A stretch of 64,000 nt of DNA from G963668345 sp965206025. GTDB lineage: Bacteria > Acidobacteriota > Terriglobia > Bryobacterales > UBA6623. The position numbers and the translations under genes were made by a program. This document shows, piece after piece, positions 52,868 through 62,352 of the stretch. The stretch is from assembly GCA_965206025.1 (NCBI GenBank), contig CBDBIU010000004.1, positions 620,001-684,000 on the forward strand, in the 5' to 3' direction. Position 1 is the first letter of the stretch; every line of letters begins with the position of its first letter. Below the pieces are notes generated by a model that saw only the letters and a program-made list of their open reading frames with translations, had not been told where the DNA came from and ran no database searches.

Positions 52868-55711
52868 TCAATGCTTGCCTAGCTTAACGGTCCGATCACC
52901 TTCCGAGTACTCCGAAAGATAGCGCAGCTCCGCGGCCACCGTGGCGGAGGAGATAGCGAAGACGCGCACGACGGGCGGCGGATCCCGGTCGAGGACCAAC
53001 CCCGGTAGGACGACGTCAAAGCCGGCCCGCACTATGGACGGGGAGCCGAACGCCTTGACGAGGTCGCGGCGGCCGACGACATTGTGACCGTAGTGATTCG
53101 CCTCGCCGTCGACAAATACGGCCACCTGATCGGCGGGCCGGCGGTGGTCTCCATCAGATGCCCACCCGCTGATTTGTGTTCGCCCGTCTTGCTGTCGTAC
53201 GACATCGACGGCGCCGTCCATCGTGCCGGAAACGACGCGCACGGTCTCTCTCCGTGGGGAGACGATGATCTCGGAAGTGTCTTGGTTCGTCAAAAGAGAG
53301 TATCTGATTTCTCGCGCGTTCGTGCCCAGGCGCCGCTGATGCGAGCCGTCGGGGTACTCGGACCGGTACCAGAGCTCGGTAGCAACCGATGTCGTCGAGA
53401 TCGCAAATACGCGTACCACGGGCGGTTGATCTTGCTCGAAGGCGGGCTCCGATAACACGACATCGAAGCCGGCCTGCATCATCGATGGCGAGCCGAAACC
53501 CTCGACGAGATCGCTTCGGCTCACCGCTGTGTGACCGTGATGGTCGGCTTCGCCATTGACGAAGACCGCTATCCGATCGACAGATGTACGGTGGGCGCTG
53601 TCGGACGCCCACCCGCCCAACCGCGTACGCCCTTCCTGCTGCTCGACCACGTCGACCGAGCCGTCCATGGCGGCCGCAACGATGCGAATCGTCTTCCCGT
53701 CCGGGGATACCAGAGACTCCGCAAGAGTCTCCCCATCGGTCGCAATCGAGTATCTAATCGCTCTCGCACTGCTACCCAGACGCAGCCTGCGGGAATTGTC
53801 GTAATACTCCAGCCTATAGCTAAGCTCCGAAGCCAAGCCCGCCGCCGAGATGGCGAAGACTCGCACGACCGGTGGGGGGGCGCTCTCGAAAACGGGCCAC
53901 AATAGCTCAACTCGGAATCCAGCCTGTCTCAGCGCGGGCGCCTGAAAATCCGCGGCGATGTAGACTCTTCGGACCTCGACGTGCTCCTCGTGATTTGACT
54001 CGCCGTCGACGAAGGCTACCACGCGATCGGCGGGCTTGCGGCGGTCTCCATCAGACGCCCAGCCCCGGAACCAGGTCCGCGCGTCCTCTTGCTGCACCGT
54101 TTCCACTGCCCCGTCCATTGCGCCCGGAACGATCCGAATGGTCTCGCCGTTTGAACGCAGGATACTTTCTTGGGCGGCTCCGCCCAAAGCTCGCACCAGA
54201 GAGTACTCATGGGTATCGTTCCGCAGCAAGACGCGACTCGGCTCCATCTCGGAATTACGAATGAGACGGCGAAACGCCTCCGGTTCCATCCTGACTAGTC
54301 TCAGCGATCCACTGCGACGAGTCTCGTGTCCTCTGCTCATCAAATCCCTCATGCGGGCGCTCAACTCCTGATCTTCTTTGAGGACAAGCAGGTTGATCAT
54401 GTAATCACGATCCCGTTCATCCAAGCGCCTCGTCTTGCTATAAATATCCGCTAGGGTCTGGGCGGGATAGACGCGTTTATTCGAGTAGCTGAGCAGCTCG
54501 ACGGATAAGGCGGGTATCTCGAAAGAGTGGCAAAACACAATGTCCCGATACCCGGTGTTGTCCCTTACGAAATAGGCGATGTCCGCCGGCTCAGAGATTG
54601 GGTTTGGAAAGTATTCGCGGTATCTGCTGTGATTCGCCTCAATATAGAAAGTCCCAAGCAGGACAACTAACAGCGCTGCTAGGGATACGCCGGACGCCTT
54701 GCCCGCGCCCCGAGCCGACCCGGGGAGAGGTATTGTTGCGAACGCAAAAAGCCGGCCCTGCAGCACTCTATCGATTAACAGCGGCAAGGCGACGAAGGAA
54801 ACCAGCGACAGGGGAACGGAAAATTTGAGGGCCGAAAAGGAATGCTGTAGCGAGTGCTGGCGAAAAACGTATAGGTGCAACAGGCAGGGCAGTAGGGTAA
54901 TGCCGACGAGTTGAAGCATCACCTTGGCCCCCTCGTCGAGCCGCCGCCCTCCACGCCTCAGGAGATAGAAGAAGGCGGCCAACGACAGCACCAGGCCGCT
55001 CCCAACGAGAACAACACCTTCCCAACCGTATGCATGGGTCATGTGGCGTTCCCAGAACCAAAAAGTGAAGTTGGCTGGGCCGCTGTGATCATAAGTCGCC
55101 TCCTGGCCGATCGAAGCGCGGTGTCTTCCTGTGTCGAAGAACGTGCTCCAGCCGTCAAAACTCTCCAGTTGGAAGAAGAATAACAATGGCACCAGTGCTA
55201 CCGGCAGCCAAAAGCGAGTACTTCTCCAAAAAAAGGTCCGAACATCGGCGCCCAGGTCGCCGGTGAGAAGACGCAGGGCGTAAATGCACAAGGCAATGAA
55301 TAGGAATAGCCAATCGGTCAGAGCTCCCACGAAAAAGACCATGCCTTGCAGCACACTGATCCAGCGTTCGGGAAACCATGGGGCGGTCGAACCGCGAAGA
55401 CACTCAAGGAGGACCACCAGCGAGAACGGAAGTATGACAGCTTGGTCGAAAAGATATACGTTCTGGTGCCAATACAAAGAAGCGGGCATGAGGAGAATGA
55501 ACGCTCCCGTGGTAGCGCTGAGCAGAACCGCGTCGGGACGGCCATAGCCGCCCCGCCGTGATACCGTATAGGCCGTCAGTGTCACCACCCACCCAATGAG
55601 AAAGTGATTCATGAGATTGAAGCGCATGAGTTCGGCGGGAGTTGGCAACTTGTCGAGCAGCTTGGTCCAAACGTAGAAAGTCAAGGCCGCCCCAGGGGGG
55701 TAAGAAAGATT
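52868..55711 (-). pseudogene. GT-C-type membrane protein with three GWASDG modules, 3' segment (interrupted by ISL3)
   Basis: The C-terminal ~947 residues begin YPPGAALTFYVWTKLLDKLP, directly after the IS. About nine membrane segments run over the first ~400 residues (WVVTLTAYTV, AVILPFSLVVLLECL, WISVLQGMVFFVGALTDWLF, FWLPVALVPLLFFF). A soluble region (IAYFVRDNTGYRDIVFCHSF) follows, then three ~145-residue modules (FRGWASDGDRR, LGGWASDSAHR, ISGWASDGDHR; DNA ~52871-54175). The beta-rich module of its neighbours is absent. It is a probable polyprenyl-phosphate-sugar-dependent glycosyltransferase by topology and by the SADE motif in the 5' segment. The native start lies at 57312. The IS insertion stops translation after ~100 residues. 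Confidence 0.8.
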
Positions 55712-57010
55712 GGCTCTTCCGGGTTTTAAGTGGGCGAAGGAGCCAGATCGAGTTTCCCACAGTGGAAGTAGATGGCGTTGATGAAGTTCTGTTGATTGCG
55801 GAAACCGCGCGCCGTGGCCTTGACCCATTGAATCCTTGAGTTCAACCCCTCGCTGACCGCGTTCGTAATGCGGTGTTTCAGATACGTGAGTATGTTTTCG
55901 AGGCGAGCCGTCAACATCCGCGCTACGGTGACCATCGGCGTCAGCCGGCTGCGACTCGCCCAGCCGCGCCATTGCTCGAAGAAAGCTCGCGCCGCCGATT
56001 CGCGACGATAGTCGAACAGCCGCATCGCCGTTTCCTTCAACGCCCACGCCCGCGCCGTTTTCAAGTCGCTTTCGCGCAGCGCGCGGAACTCGCGCCAGGC
56101 GTCCTCGGAAAAGTTCGCCGGATGCCGCAGCCAAGCGTACTTCGTGCCTGTCAAACGTTCGTCGCCGAGGGCCAGTAAACGCTTGTTCTCCGCCCGCCGC
56201 ACTTGGTCCACCGCCTTCGCCAGATGCGCCGCGATGTGATATTTGTCGTAAACGATCTTTTTCTCCGATTCGTCGAGATGCTCCCGGGTCGAGGCGACGT
56301 AAGGATCCCACATGTCCATCGCGACGGCCTCGACTCGGGCGAGTTGCTCTGCGCTCAACGTCTTCCAAAAGCCGTCCAGGCTGGCCTGGCGGCGTCCCTC
56401 GGCGACGAACAACACGCGCGAGCGGTTGAGATCGTTGACGACGGTGAGATAGCGATGGCGCTTGCGGAAGCTCTTCTCGTCGACGCCCAGGTAGGGAATC
56501 GGCTCTGCCGCGCGACGTTCGAGCCCACGTTGCACGGCGCGTTCCAGGATGCCGTGAATCTCGTCCCAGCTCAGCGCCAGCAACTCGGCGATGCCTTGCT
56601 GGCTGGCTTCCTTCAGCCACGAGATCGCGAGAGCTTCAAACAGCGCGGTGAAGCGGCTGGAAGCCTCGGCCCAGGGCAGTCGCACGACGCGCGGCCCGTG
56701 CTCGGAGCAGTCGCTGCGCGGCGGCCGGGCGTGCAGGATCGTGCGGTACTGACAGGTGTCGAGGTGACGCCAGCGGCGTTCGGGCTGATGATCGTGGAGT
56801 GCGCACACGGCGCTGCATTGGCGGCACGGCCAGCGGACTTGCTCGTCGTGTTCGAGGAAGATGTGGACTTCGCCGTCGGCTCGGCGCAGCTCCACTCGCG
56901 CGACTTTCCAGGGACTTTCGATGCCCAGAATCTGGCGGTATAGCTCGCGGTCTTGCATCCCGCGAGACTACCACCGAGCCACACTCGCCCACTAGAAACC
57001 CGGAAGAACC
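55712..57010 (-). mobile_element. ISL3-family insertion sequence, complete, inside GT-C gene
   Basis: The 1299-bp element has ends GGCTCTTCCGGGTTTTAAG on the left and, complemented, GGTTCTTCCGGGTTTCTAG on the right. The perfect 8-bp duplication GAAAGATT flanks it (55704-55711, 57011-57018), as expected for ISL3. It carries one intact transposase gene. Its ends match the three 456-bp MITEs and the 405-bp derivative in this window, making it the likely source of transposase for them. Confidence 0.93.
55726..56958 (-). CDS. ISL3-family transposase
   Basis: A 410-residue protein. The N-terminal zinc-ribbon region has WPCRQCSAVCALHDHQPERR, then WRHLDTCQYRTILHARPPRS and DCSEHG. A helix-turn-helix (QQGIAELLALSWDEIHGIL) precedes the DDE domain, which has YLGVDEKSFRKRHRYLTVV, VAMDMWDPYVASTREHL, and NAVSEGLNSRIQWVKATARG with the catalytic glutamate. 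The frame is complete and the length is usual for the family. It probably acts in trans on the MITEs. Confidence 0.95.
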   Translation of the reverse strand: MQDRELYRQILGIESPWKVARVELRRADGEVHIFLEHDEQVRWPCRQCSAVCALHDHQPERRWRHLDTCQYRTILHARPPRSDCSEHGPRVVRLPWAEASSRFTALFEALAISWLKEASQQGIAELLALSWDEIHGILERAVQRGLERRAAEPIPYLGVDEKSFRKRHRYLTVVNDLNRSRVLFVAEGRRQASLDGFWKTLSAEQLARVEAVAMDMWDPYVASTREHLDESEKKIVYDKYHIAAHLAKAVDQVRRAENKRLLALGDERLTGTKYAWLRHPANFSEDAWREFRALRESDLKTARAWALKETAMRLFDYRRESAARAFFEQWRGWASRSRLTPMVTVARMLTARLENILTYLKHRITNAVSEGLNSRIQWVKATARGFRNQQNFINAIYFHCGKLDLAPSPT

Positions 57011-57312
57011 GAAAGATTTGGCTGGCGCTCGGCTAGGTTTTCAAACTCCACCGATGGAGGATCCAAGAACATGCCGAAGTGTAATGACGCCGGCCCCTCT
57101 TGGTGCCAGTAGTGGACGGCGGTGAGCATTAATCCTGATATTTGTTGGTAGCCGAGCTCGTCAGCAGACAAGACACCGAACCAGGGACGACGAATCGCGA
57201 CGGTGTAGTCAAATATCAGAATGAGAAAAACGAGAAGAAGGAGAAGCGCCAACCCGTCCTTCCACATCGACTTCCGGCTGCTTCCGACGGATGGATGGGG
57301 ATTTGAATTCAT
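57011..57312 (-). pseudogene. GT-C-type membrane protein, 5' segment (cut by ISL3)
   Basis: The first ~100 codons, from ATG 57312 (MNSNPHPSVGSSRKS), encode a membrane segment (GLALLLLLVFLILIFDYTVA), then RPWFGVLSADELGYQQISG with an acidic pair at the GT-C catalytic position, and ERQPNLS at the insertion site. Joined to 55711 after removing the IS and one GAAAGATT, the frame reads PNLS-YPPG without a break. Total restored length is about 1047 residues. The gene is divergent from the FkbM methyltransferase, with a 223-bp gap between the starts. Confidence 0.8.
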
Positions 57313-57535
57313 GTCGGCGAGATCGGTATTTGGCCTGAGGTTTGCTGTTTCGGCTCTGCTGGGGCTACAGTGTACACTCGCCCTGTCTACCGCGCAAGCA
57401 CTGATCGGGTGGAGGACCTGGAACCGTGCTTGGGCCACCCGATCATCGTCAGGTCGGCCAAAGTGGAAATCCGGATTGCGTTGATAGAACCCCCGGAACT
57501 GATAGGGTGTCGCGAAACGCCCCGTCAGGAATAGG

Positions 57536-58458
57536 ATGTCTGCATTTCGTTCGTTACTCCGCAAGCTGCTGCCCGCGCGTTTTCTGTCCCGCGTGAACTA
57601 CATTTCCCACGCCGACGAACGGGCAATCGACCTGGAATATCGCCTGCAAAAGGTGACCCGGCTGCTCCTCGAGCAGCGCTATCCGGAGCTCGGAGAAACT
57701 GGCTCGCCGCCGGGGGCGATTCGCGACCACGAGTTCAGCATCTACTCGCAAGAGGGCGTCGACGGCATACTGCTCCACGTTTTCTCGAAGGTCGGCGTGA
57801 CGCGCCGAAGGTTCGTCGAAATCGGCTGCGGCGACGGACGCGAGTGCAACACCGCCAACCTCAGCCTGAATCTCGGCTGGTCGGGAACTCTCATCGACGT
57901 GGACAGACTCAAGCTCGCCTCCGCCCGCCAGTTCTATAGCCGCATGCCCAGCACCGCGACACCCAAGTGCAAATCCTCCACTCTCATCTCACTCGGGAGA
58001 ACGTGAATCAGGTTCTCGCCGGGGCGGGAGTCTCCGGCGAGATCGACCTGCTCTCGATCGATCTCGACGGCAACGAGTACTGGATCTGGAAGGCACTGAC
58101 TGCCGTGGCGCCGCGCGTGGCTGTCGTCGAATACAACGCCTCGTTTGGCCCCGACCGGGCCGTCACCATACCGTACGACCCGGACTTTAACTGCTTCGAG
58201 GCTCACCCGAGCCGCTTGTATCATGGCGCTTCGCTTGCCGCCCTCGCGAAGCTCGGCGCAGCGAAGGGATATGCGCTGATCGGTGTCGAATCGCAGGGCG
58301 TCAACGCCCTTTTTGTTCGCCAGGATCTGGCCCAGGGAGTTTTTCCAGCGCTCGATCCGACGCGGGCCTATGTGCCTCACTTCCAAAGGGGCAAAACGAT
58401 GGAGCAAACCGAACAGTACGCCTTGATCAAGGATCTCGAGCTGGTGAAAGTCGGATAG
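57536..58458 (+). pseudogene. FkbM-family SAM methyltransferase with one frameshift
   Basis: The ATG at 57536 has AGGA-type sequence upstream. The first frame (157 codons) has IRDHEFSIYSQEGVDGILLH and the SAM-binding RRFVEIGCGDGRECNTANLS, then GWSGTLIDVD. Homology switches to the +1 frame near 57965, continuing QILHSHLTRENVNQVLAGAG, DLLSIDLDGNEYWIWKALTA, VVEYNASFG and a C-terminal ANLFVR-like NALFVRQDLA. Together they make one ~306-residue FkbM-type methyltransferase. A single-base indel would unite the frames. Such enzymes O-methylate sugars, fitting the glycan setting. It may be a real mutation or a sequencing error. Confidence 0.78.
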
Positions 58459-58584
58459 AACTTCGGCAAACCGGTCCCCGAGGTCACGATATCAGCCGGG
58501 ATGTGTCTGATACTAAAGTGGTACGACCTCCGCCAGTGGAACCTACGATTCTTAACAACGGGCTCTTAGCTCTCAGAAAAAAAA

Positions 58585-59040
58585 GGCTCTTCTGGGATTT
58601 TAGTGGCTGGCGGCGGTGAGTGACGGATCCCTCGCCACTGTGAGGCCGACCTCCCGGAGCCTGCTTCGGTGCCATGCAAGGGCTTCGTGACAACTCTACG
58701 GCCCCCAAGGCCGGGCGGCGACTGCGTTGGCCAAAAAGAATTACTGATAAACAAAGGGTTACGAGTAGAGCAAGGCTGCTGGCAGGTAGTCGTACAGTCT
58801 CCCGAAGGCTGTGAAATGCGGATCCACAACTGTCATCCAGTGGCCACACTCAAAGAGATAACTCCCTGTTTATCAGTGTCTTATTCCCTTTACGAGTTGC
58901 CCACGACCGGACTGGCGTGTAGGGTATTTGGGGATTTCTTGGCCGCCTTTTGGGCTCCGATGTGACTGCGGGCGACGTCGGGTCGGCAGGATGGAGGAGC
59001 CGGCTACCCGTTGGCCACCCACTAAAAACCCGGAAGAGCC
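58585..59040 (-). mobile_element. 456-bp MITE with ISL3-type ends, copy C
   Basis: Identical in length to copies A and B and in the same orientation as B. It is flanked by eight A residues on each side (58577-58584 and 59041-59048), an apparent target duplication AAAAAAAA. It lies in the gap between the FkbM gene and the PilZ gene and interrupts nothing recognisable. Confidence 0.9.
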
Positions 59041-59174
59041 AAAAAAAATACTGTATCCCACCTATTGAGAAAAGTGAGGCAAACCTTCAAATTAGAGTAG
59101 TAGTAAAGGAATCCGCGCTTCTCCGACTACTCCAACGGTAGACCGTCCGCGGAAGCCGGAACTTTAAACGAACA

Positions 59175-59621
59175 ATGACCCAAGGAGAAAGAAGAGCAAG
59201 CTCCAACCAAGGCCAAAGTGACATTCGCGGCATCCGCGATGTGGATCGGGAATTGACGGCGGAACCTCCCGAAGTAGAAGCCTCGGACACAGAGGCGGCG
59301 GAGCAACGGCGCCATCCCCGCACCCGAAGATAGGGTCCTCAAAAACTGTTCGTCCACCGCGGGACAGGCCGGGTCGTGGAACCGGTCGTCGGCGTGCTAT
59401 GGGATTTCAGCGAGGGCGGTGTCGGGATGGACACGCCGTGTGCGCTGCCGGTGGACGAAATCGTCTCCATCTCCGGCGAGCTCCACAACCCCGACTACTC
59501 GATGAACATCGAGGCTCGGGCTCGCGTCGCCTATTGCCGCCGTGTCGACCGGGAACATTATCGAGTTGGTTTCGGTTTTCTCGAGGTAGCCTACAGGCCG
59601 GGCGAGCCTTACCCGTCCTGA
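59175..59621 (+). pseudogene. PilZ-domain protein gene with in-frame amber codon
   Basis: The ATG at 59175 starts a frame that reaches EQRRHPRTRR, the PilZ RxxxR c-di-GMP motif region, and then meets TAG at 59331-59333. The same frame continues with the rest of a PilZ domain: DFSEGGVGMDTP (the D/NxSxxG motif), EIVSISGELHNP, ARVAYCRRVDREHYRVGFGF, then the stop at 59621. Without the amber codon the protein would be 148 residues. PilZ proteins bind cyclic di-GMP and control surface behaviour such as motility or polysaccharide export. Translation from an internal start (e.g. GTG near 59376) would lack the arginine motif. Confidence 0.75.
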
Positions 59622-59712
59622 GCCGGCTCTTCGACACCCGGCGAATCAGTTCTGCGGCGGAGACACCCGCCATCGGTCTGTCCGGATAGGCCCCGCCCAG
59701 AGACGGAGACTC

Positions 59713-61512
59713 CTACCAGCCCGGTTCCCTACCGGCATTCGCCTCCCGCAGGTAACCCATCAGCGGCTCGAAGTATTCGAGCATGGCCCGGGTACTGATT
59801 TCTTCCCCGGTCTTCTCGCGTATGACTTCTCTCCAATCCCGGGTTGCACCCAGTTCCAATAGGTCCCACAGAAACTCGCCCACCTCCCGATTGCCGTAAT
59901 AGTTACAGTTGCGGGGATCTTGCTTGAGAATGTTTTTTGCGATGTAGGTATGCAGCTGATACTTGATGACGAACGCCATGGCGTAATCGTAATACTGTGC
60001 TGGGTCGTCGCTGATATGCGTCTTCGTGCAGGCGTCACAGAACTGTTCCCCGCGCGGCTCGGGCGACTCAACTCCCTGGAAGCGCCCGACGTATTCCCAC
60101 CAGCGCTGATTGAACTCGTCGGGTGAGAGATCCCCCTCGTAGAAGTCGCGCTCGAAGAACGACATCGTGCCGGCGGAAAAAGGAATGAACACCACGGCCT
60201 GGTTGAGCGCCTCGTCCAAAAGCCACAGGGTGGGATCGATCTCGAAATCATCGGGCAGCAAACCAATCTGCTTCAAGTAGGCCGGCTGGCTGGCCGCGAT
60301 CCCGATTAAGTCCCCGATTGCTTCGTGGAAAGCACGGTTTGCGCCCTCGCGCAGCGTCAGGGGGACTTGGGGATTCGAATAGGCCAGGAAGTAGTACACA
60401 TGTCCGAGTTCATGATGCGTTGTCTGAAACCAGCGGTAGTTAGGTTCGACGCTCATCAACGAGCGCACGTCCTGATCGAGGTCCAGGTGCCAAGCCGAGG
60501 CGTGGGTGTTCTTTTTTCTCTTCGCATCCGGCGCCAGTTGATAAAGGTCCGACTTCGCCCAAAAGCTTTCCGGCAGAGGCGGCATTCCCAACGACGTGTA
60601 GAATCGCTCAGCCTGGCGGATGATCCATTCAGGCGATTTCCCCTCGAACAAATCGCCGAGGTCGGCGGAGGCAGTCAAGCCGGGCCAGGCCTGGGCCCAG
60701 CGGTTGCCGATCCAGTGGGCCGGGATGCGCTGGGGCGGCGGCCGGTCGAAGCGTTTGGCGAGCTCGTGCTTTGCCCATGTGTGAACCTGCTCGTAGAGCG
60801 GCTGCAAGTCGCGTTGAAAGCCTTCCATCGTCTGCATCATTTCGTCGACGCTCATTTCGTAGTCGCTGACCTGCAGGGCAAAGAACGAGCTGTAACCCAT
60901 CTCTTGCGCGATGCGATTGCGCAAGCGCCGCAGCTCGACCAAGCCGGGTTTGAGGGCCGGACCGACCTGCTTGGAAACCTCCCAGATGCGCCTTCGCACG
61001 GCTACATCTCGGGATTCCCGCAGAGTATCGTCGATTTGGTTCGGTGTCACCGTCTCGATGCAGGTTTCCCCCTTCCGCTCATAGCAGAACTCGAACGAGT
61101 CCAGGATGGAGCTTTGTCGGGCTTCCTGTTCCACCCGCTCGCCGACTACATCGGGGATGGTTCCCGGGTATTCCGAGGCTGCCAGCAGAACCTTGCGCAG
61201 CCGCCGCCGCGTCAGATCGTTGACTTCTCCCTCCTGGGACAACAACTTCCGGGTTCGGTCGATGACGTAACTGCTGCCCGCGAATGCCCCGAAGGCGCGG
61301 TCGGCGCCAATGCGTTCGCCGGTGTGTTGGTCGGTCACGTCGGTACCGGCCTTCCAATAGGCTTCGGCGGTGACCGTGTAGAGCTTCTGGGCGATGTTTT
61401 CGTACATGGCCAGAAACTCGTCGGCTTCCTCCTGGGGCGCTCTGACGGAGTTGCACGAAAGAACTCCCACGACAGCTAGTGCCCAAGGTATTGCGGCTAG
61501 TTTGCTTTTCAT
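59713..61512 (-). CDS. M2-family metallopeptidase (angiotensin-converting-enzyme-like)
   Basis: A 599-residue protein from ATG 61512 (GTGGGTG upstream; a GTG one codon earlier is possible). The N-terminus has a lipoprotein-like signal with VGVLSC at about residue 20, suggesting export and lipid anchoring. The zinc site is HHELGH (HEXXH, about residues 367-371) with the third ligand Glu in FHEAIGDLIG near 397. Further blocks are FVIKYQLHTYIAKNIL and PRNCNYYGNREVGEFLWDLL. Length and motifs match bacterial peptidyl-dipeptidase A. It cleaves C-terminal dipeptides from oligopeptides outside the cytoplasm. It is monocistronic here. Confidence 0.93.
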   Translation of the reverse strand: MKSKLAAIPWALAVVGVLSCNSVRAPQEEADEFLAMYENIAQKLYTVTAEAYWKAGTDVTDQHTGERIGADRAFGAFAGSSYVIDRTRKLLSQEGEVNDLTRRRLRKVLLAASEYPGTIPDVVGERVEQEARQSSILDSFEFCYERKGETCIETVTPNQIDDTLRESRDVAVRRRIWEVSKQVGPALKPGLVELRRLRNRIAQEMGYSSFFALQVSDYEMSVDEMMQTMEGFQRDLQPLYEQVHTWAKHELAKRFDRPPPQRIPAHWIGNRWAQAWPGLTASADLGDLFEGKSPEWIIRQAERFYTSLGMPPLPESFWAKSDLYQLAPDAKRKKNTHASAWHLDLDQDVRSLMSVEPNYRWFQTTHHELGHVYYFLAYSNPQVPLTLREGANRAFHEAIGDLIGIAASQPAYLKQIGLLPDDFEIDPTLWLLDEALNQAVVFIPFSAGTMSFFERDFYEGDLSPDEFNQRWWEYVGRFQGVESPEPRGEQFCDACTKTHISDDPAQYYDYAMAFVIKYQLHTYIAKNILKQDPRNCNYYGNREVGEFLWDLLELGATRDWREVIREKTGEEISTRAMLEYFEPLMGYLREANAGREPGW

Positions 61513-61802
61513 CACCCACCTATTCTAGCGATTGCGTTTCCTGCGCCCTCTCGGGGCTGCTGGGTGTGCTCACCCTCTACCAGGGTTCCTCCTGACGGCT
61601 CCACCCAGGGCTACTCTCCACCGCCCCTGCCGGGGCTAACCGGCATTTCTCACCACGACCGCAGTGGATGAGGCCGAAGGGCCGCCGGGCGCGATCCATA
61701 GCGCCCCTACATCTGGCACGGCGAGGATTCGCACCACTCTTGCCGGCCATATGGTGAAGAAATGAGGGCCGGCTGTCGCCTCGCCGCTCTTCGGTGGCAA
61801 AA

Positions 61803-61925
61803 AACAAGTCTCTGCAACCCGTTCATTACACGTAGCTTGCGAGAAATTGGCTTTGTTTGGTTTCCTCTCGCGGCTGACGAGACGTCAGCTGGCCGTCCCC
61901 TCTTGAAAATAGCGAGTGTGTCCAG
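61803..61925 (+). repeat. Dispersed ~130-bp non-coding repeat, copy 2
   Basis: It contains AACAAGTCTCTGCAACCCGT, AAATTGGCTTTGTTTGG, GACGTCAGC and GAAAATAGCGAGTGTGTCC in the same order as copies at 9065-9195 and 62031-62155. It lies in the 803-bp gap upstream of the ArsR-type gene, which otherwise shows no gene. Confidence 0.55.
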
Positions 61926-62030
61926 ACCGGCTACGCAGATTCTGCCTGCCGACTCCACCGAGGGATCATCCTCCCACCTCCCGGCGCCAGCACAAGCCAG
62001 CCGCGGGCCTACCCGCTTTTCCGGAGCAAA

Positions 62031-62155
62031 ACAAGTCTCTGCAAACCGTTTATTCTAAACGACTTGCTTGGAATTTTCTTCGTTTCGTTTTTTCCCGTGG
62101 CGAACGATATGTCAGCCGTCGCCCGCCCACCTTCAGAATAGCGAACGTGTCAAGT
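62031..62155 (+). repeat. Dispersed ~130-bp non-coding repeat, copy 3
   Basis: It contains AACAAGTCTCTGCAAACCGT, TTATTCTAAACGACTTGCT, TTCGTTTCGTTTTTTCCC, TATGTCAGCC and CAGAATAGCGAACGTGTCAA. It is 105 bp after copy 2 in direct orientation, so the two may be a diverged tandem pair. Confidence 0.55.
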
Positions 62156-62315
62156 GTCTTCGGTGCCGGCCAGACCCCCCACCTGACGACGGAGGCCGCC
62201 GCTCACAGGCGCTCCGCGGCCCCGCCGGTGAGCAGCCACACGCTCAAAGTGCAAGCTGTCTAACAACCAACGGCGAGGCTCTTCAAACTAGAAAGCCGGC
62301 TGGCCACGTTAGGAG

Positions 62316-62345
62316 TTGACATAGTATAGTATTCAATTGTATAAT
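62316..62345 (+). promoter_or_regulatory. Sigma-70-type promoter for the ArsR-rhodanese gene
   Basis: A consensus -35 TTGACA (62316-62321) and a consensus -10 TATAAT (62340-62345) are separated by 18 bp. The expected transcription start falls at about 62352, next to the TTG start codon at 62353, so the message would be leaderless or nearly so. The AT-rich spacer (ATAGTATTCAATTGTATAAT) is an imperfect dyad that could be the autoregulatory ArsR-type operator. Confidence 0.7.
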
Positions 62346-62352
62346 TAAATAG

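Noticed and set aside
52868..56620. 1250-codon frame taken as one protein
   Set aside because: Its first ~300 codons are antisense to the ISL3 transposase; the real gene is interrupted there and restarts beyond the IS.
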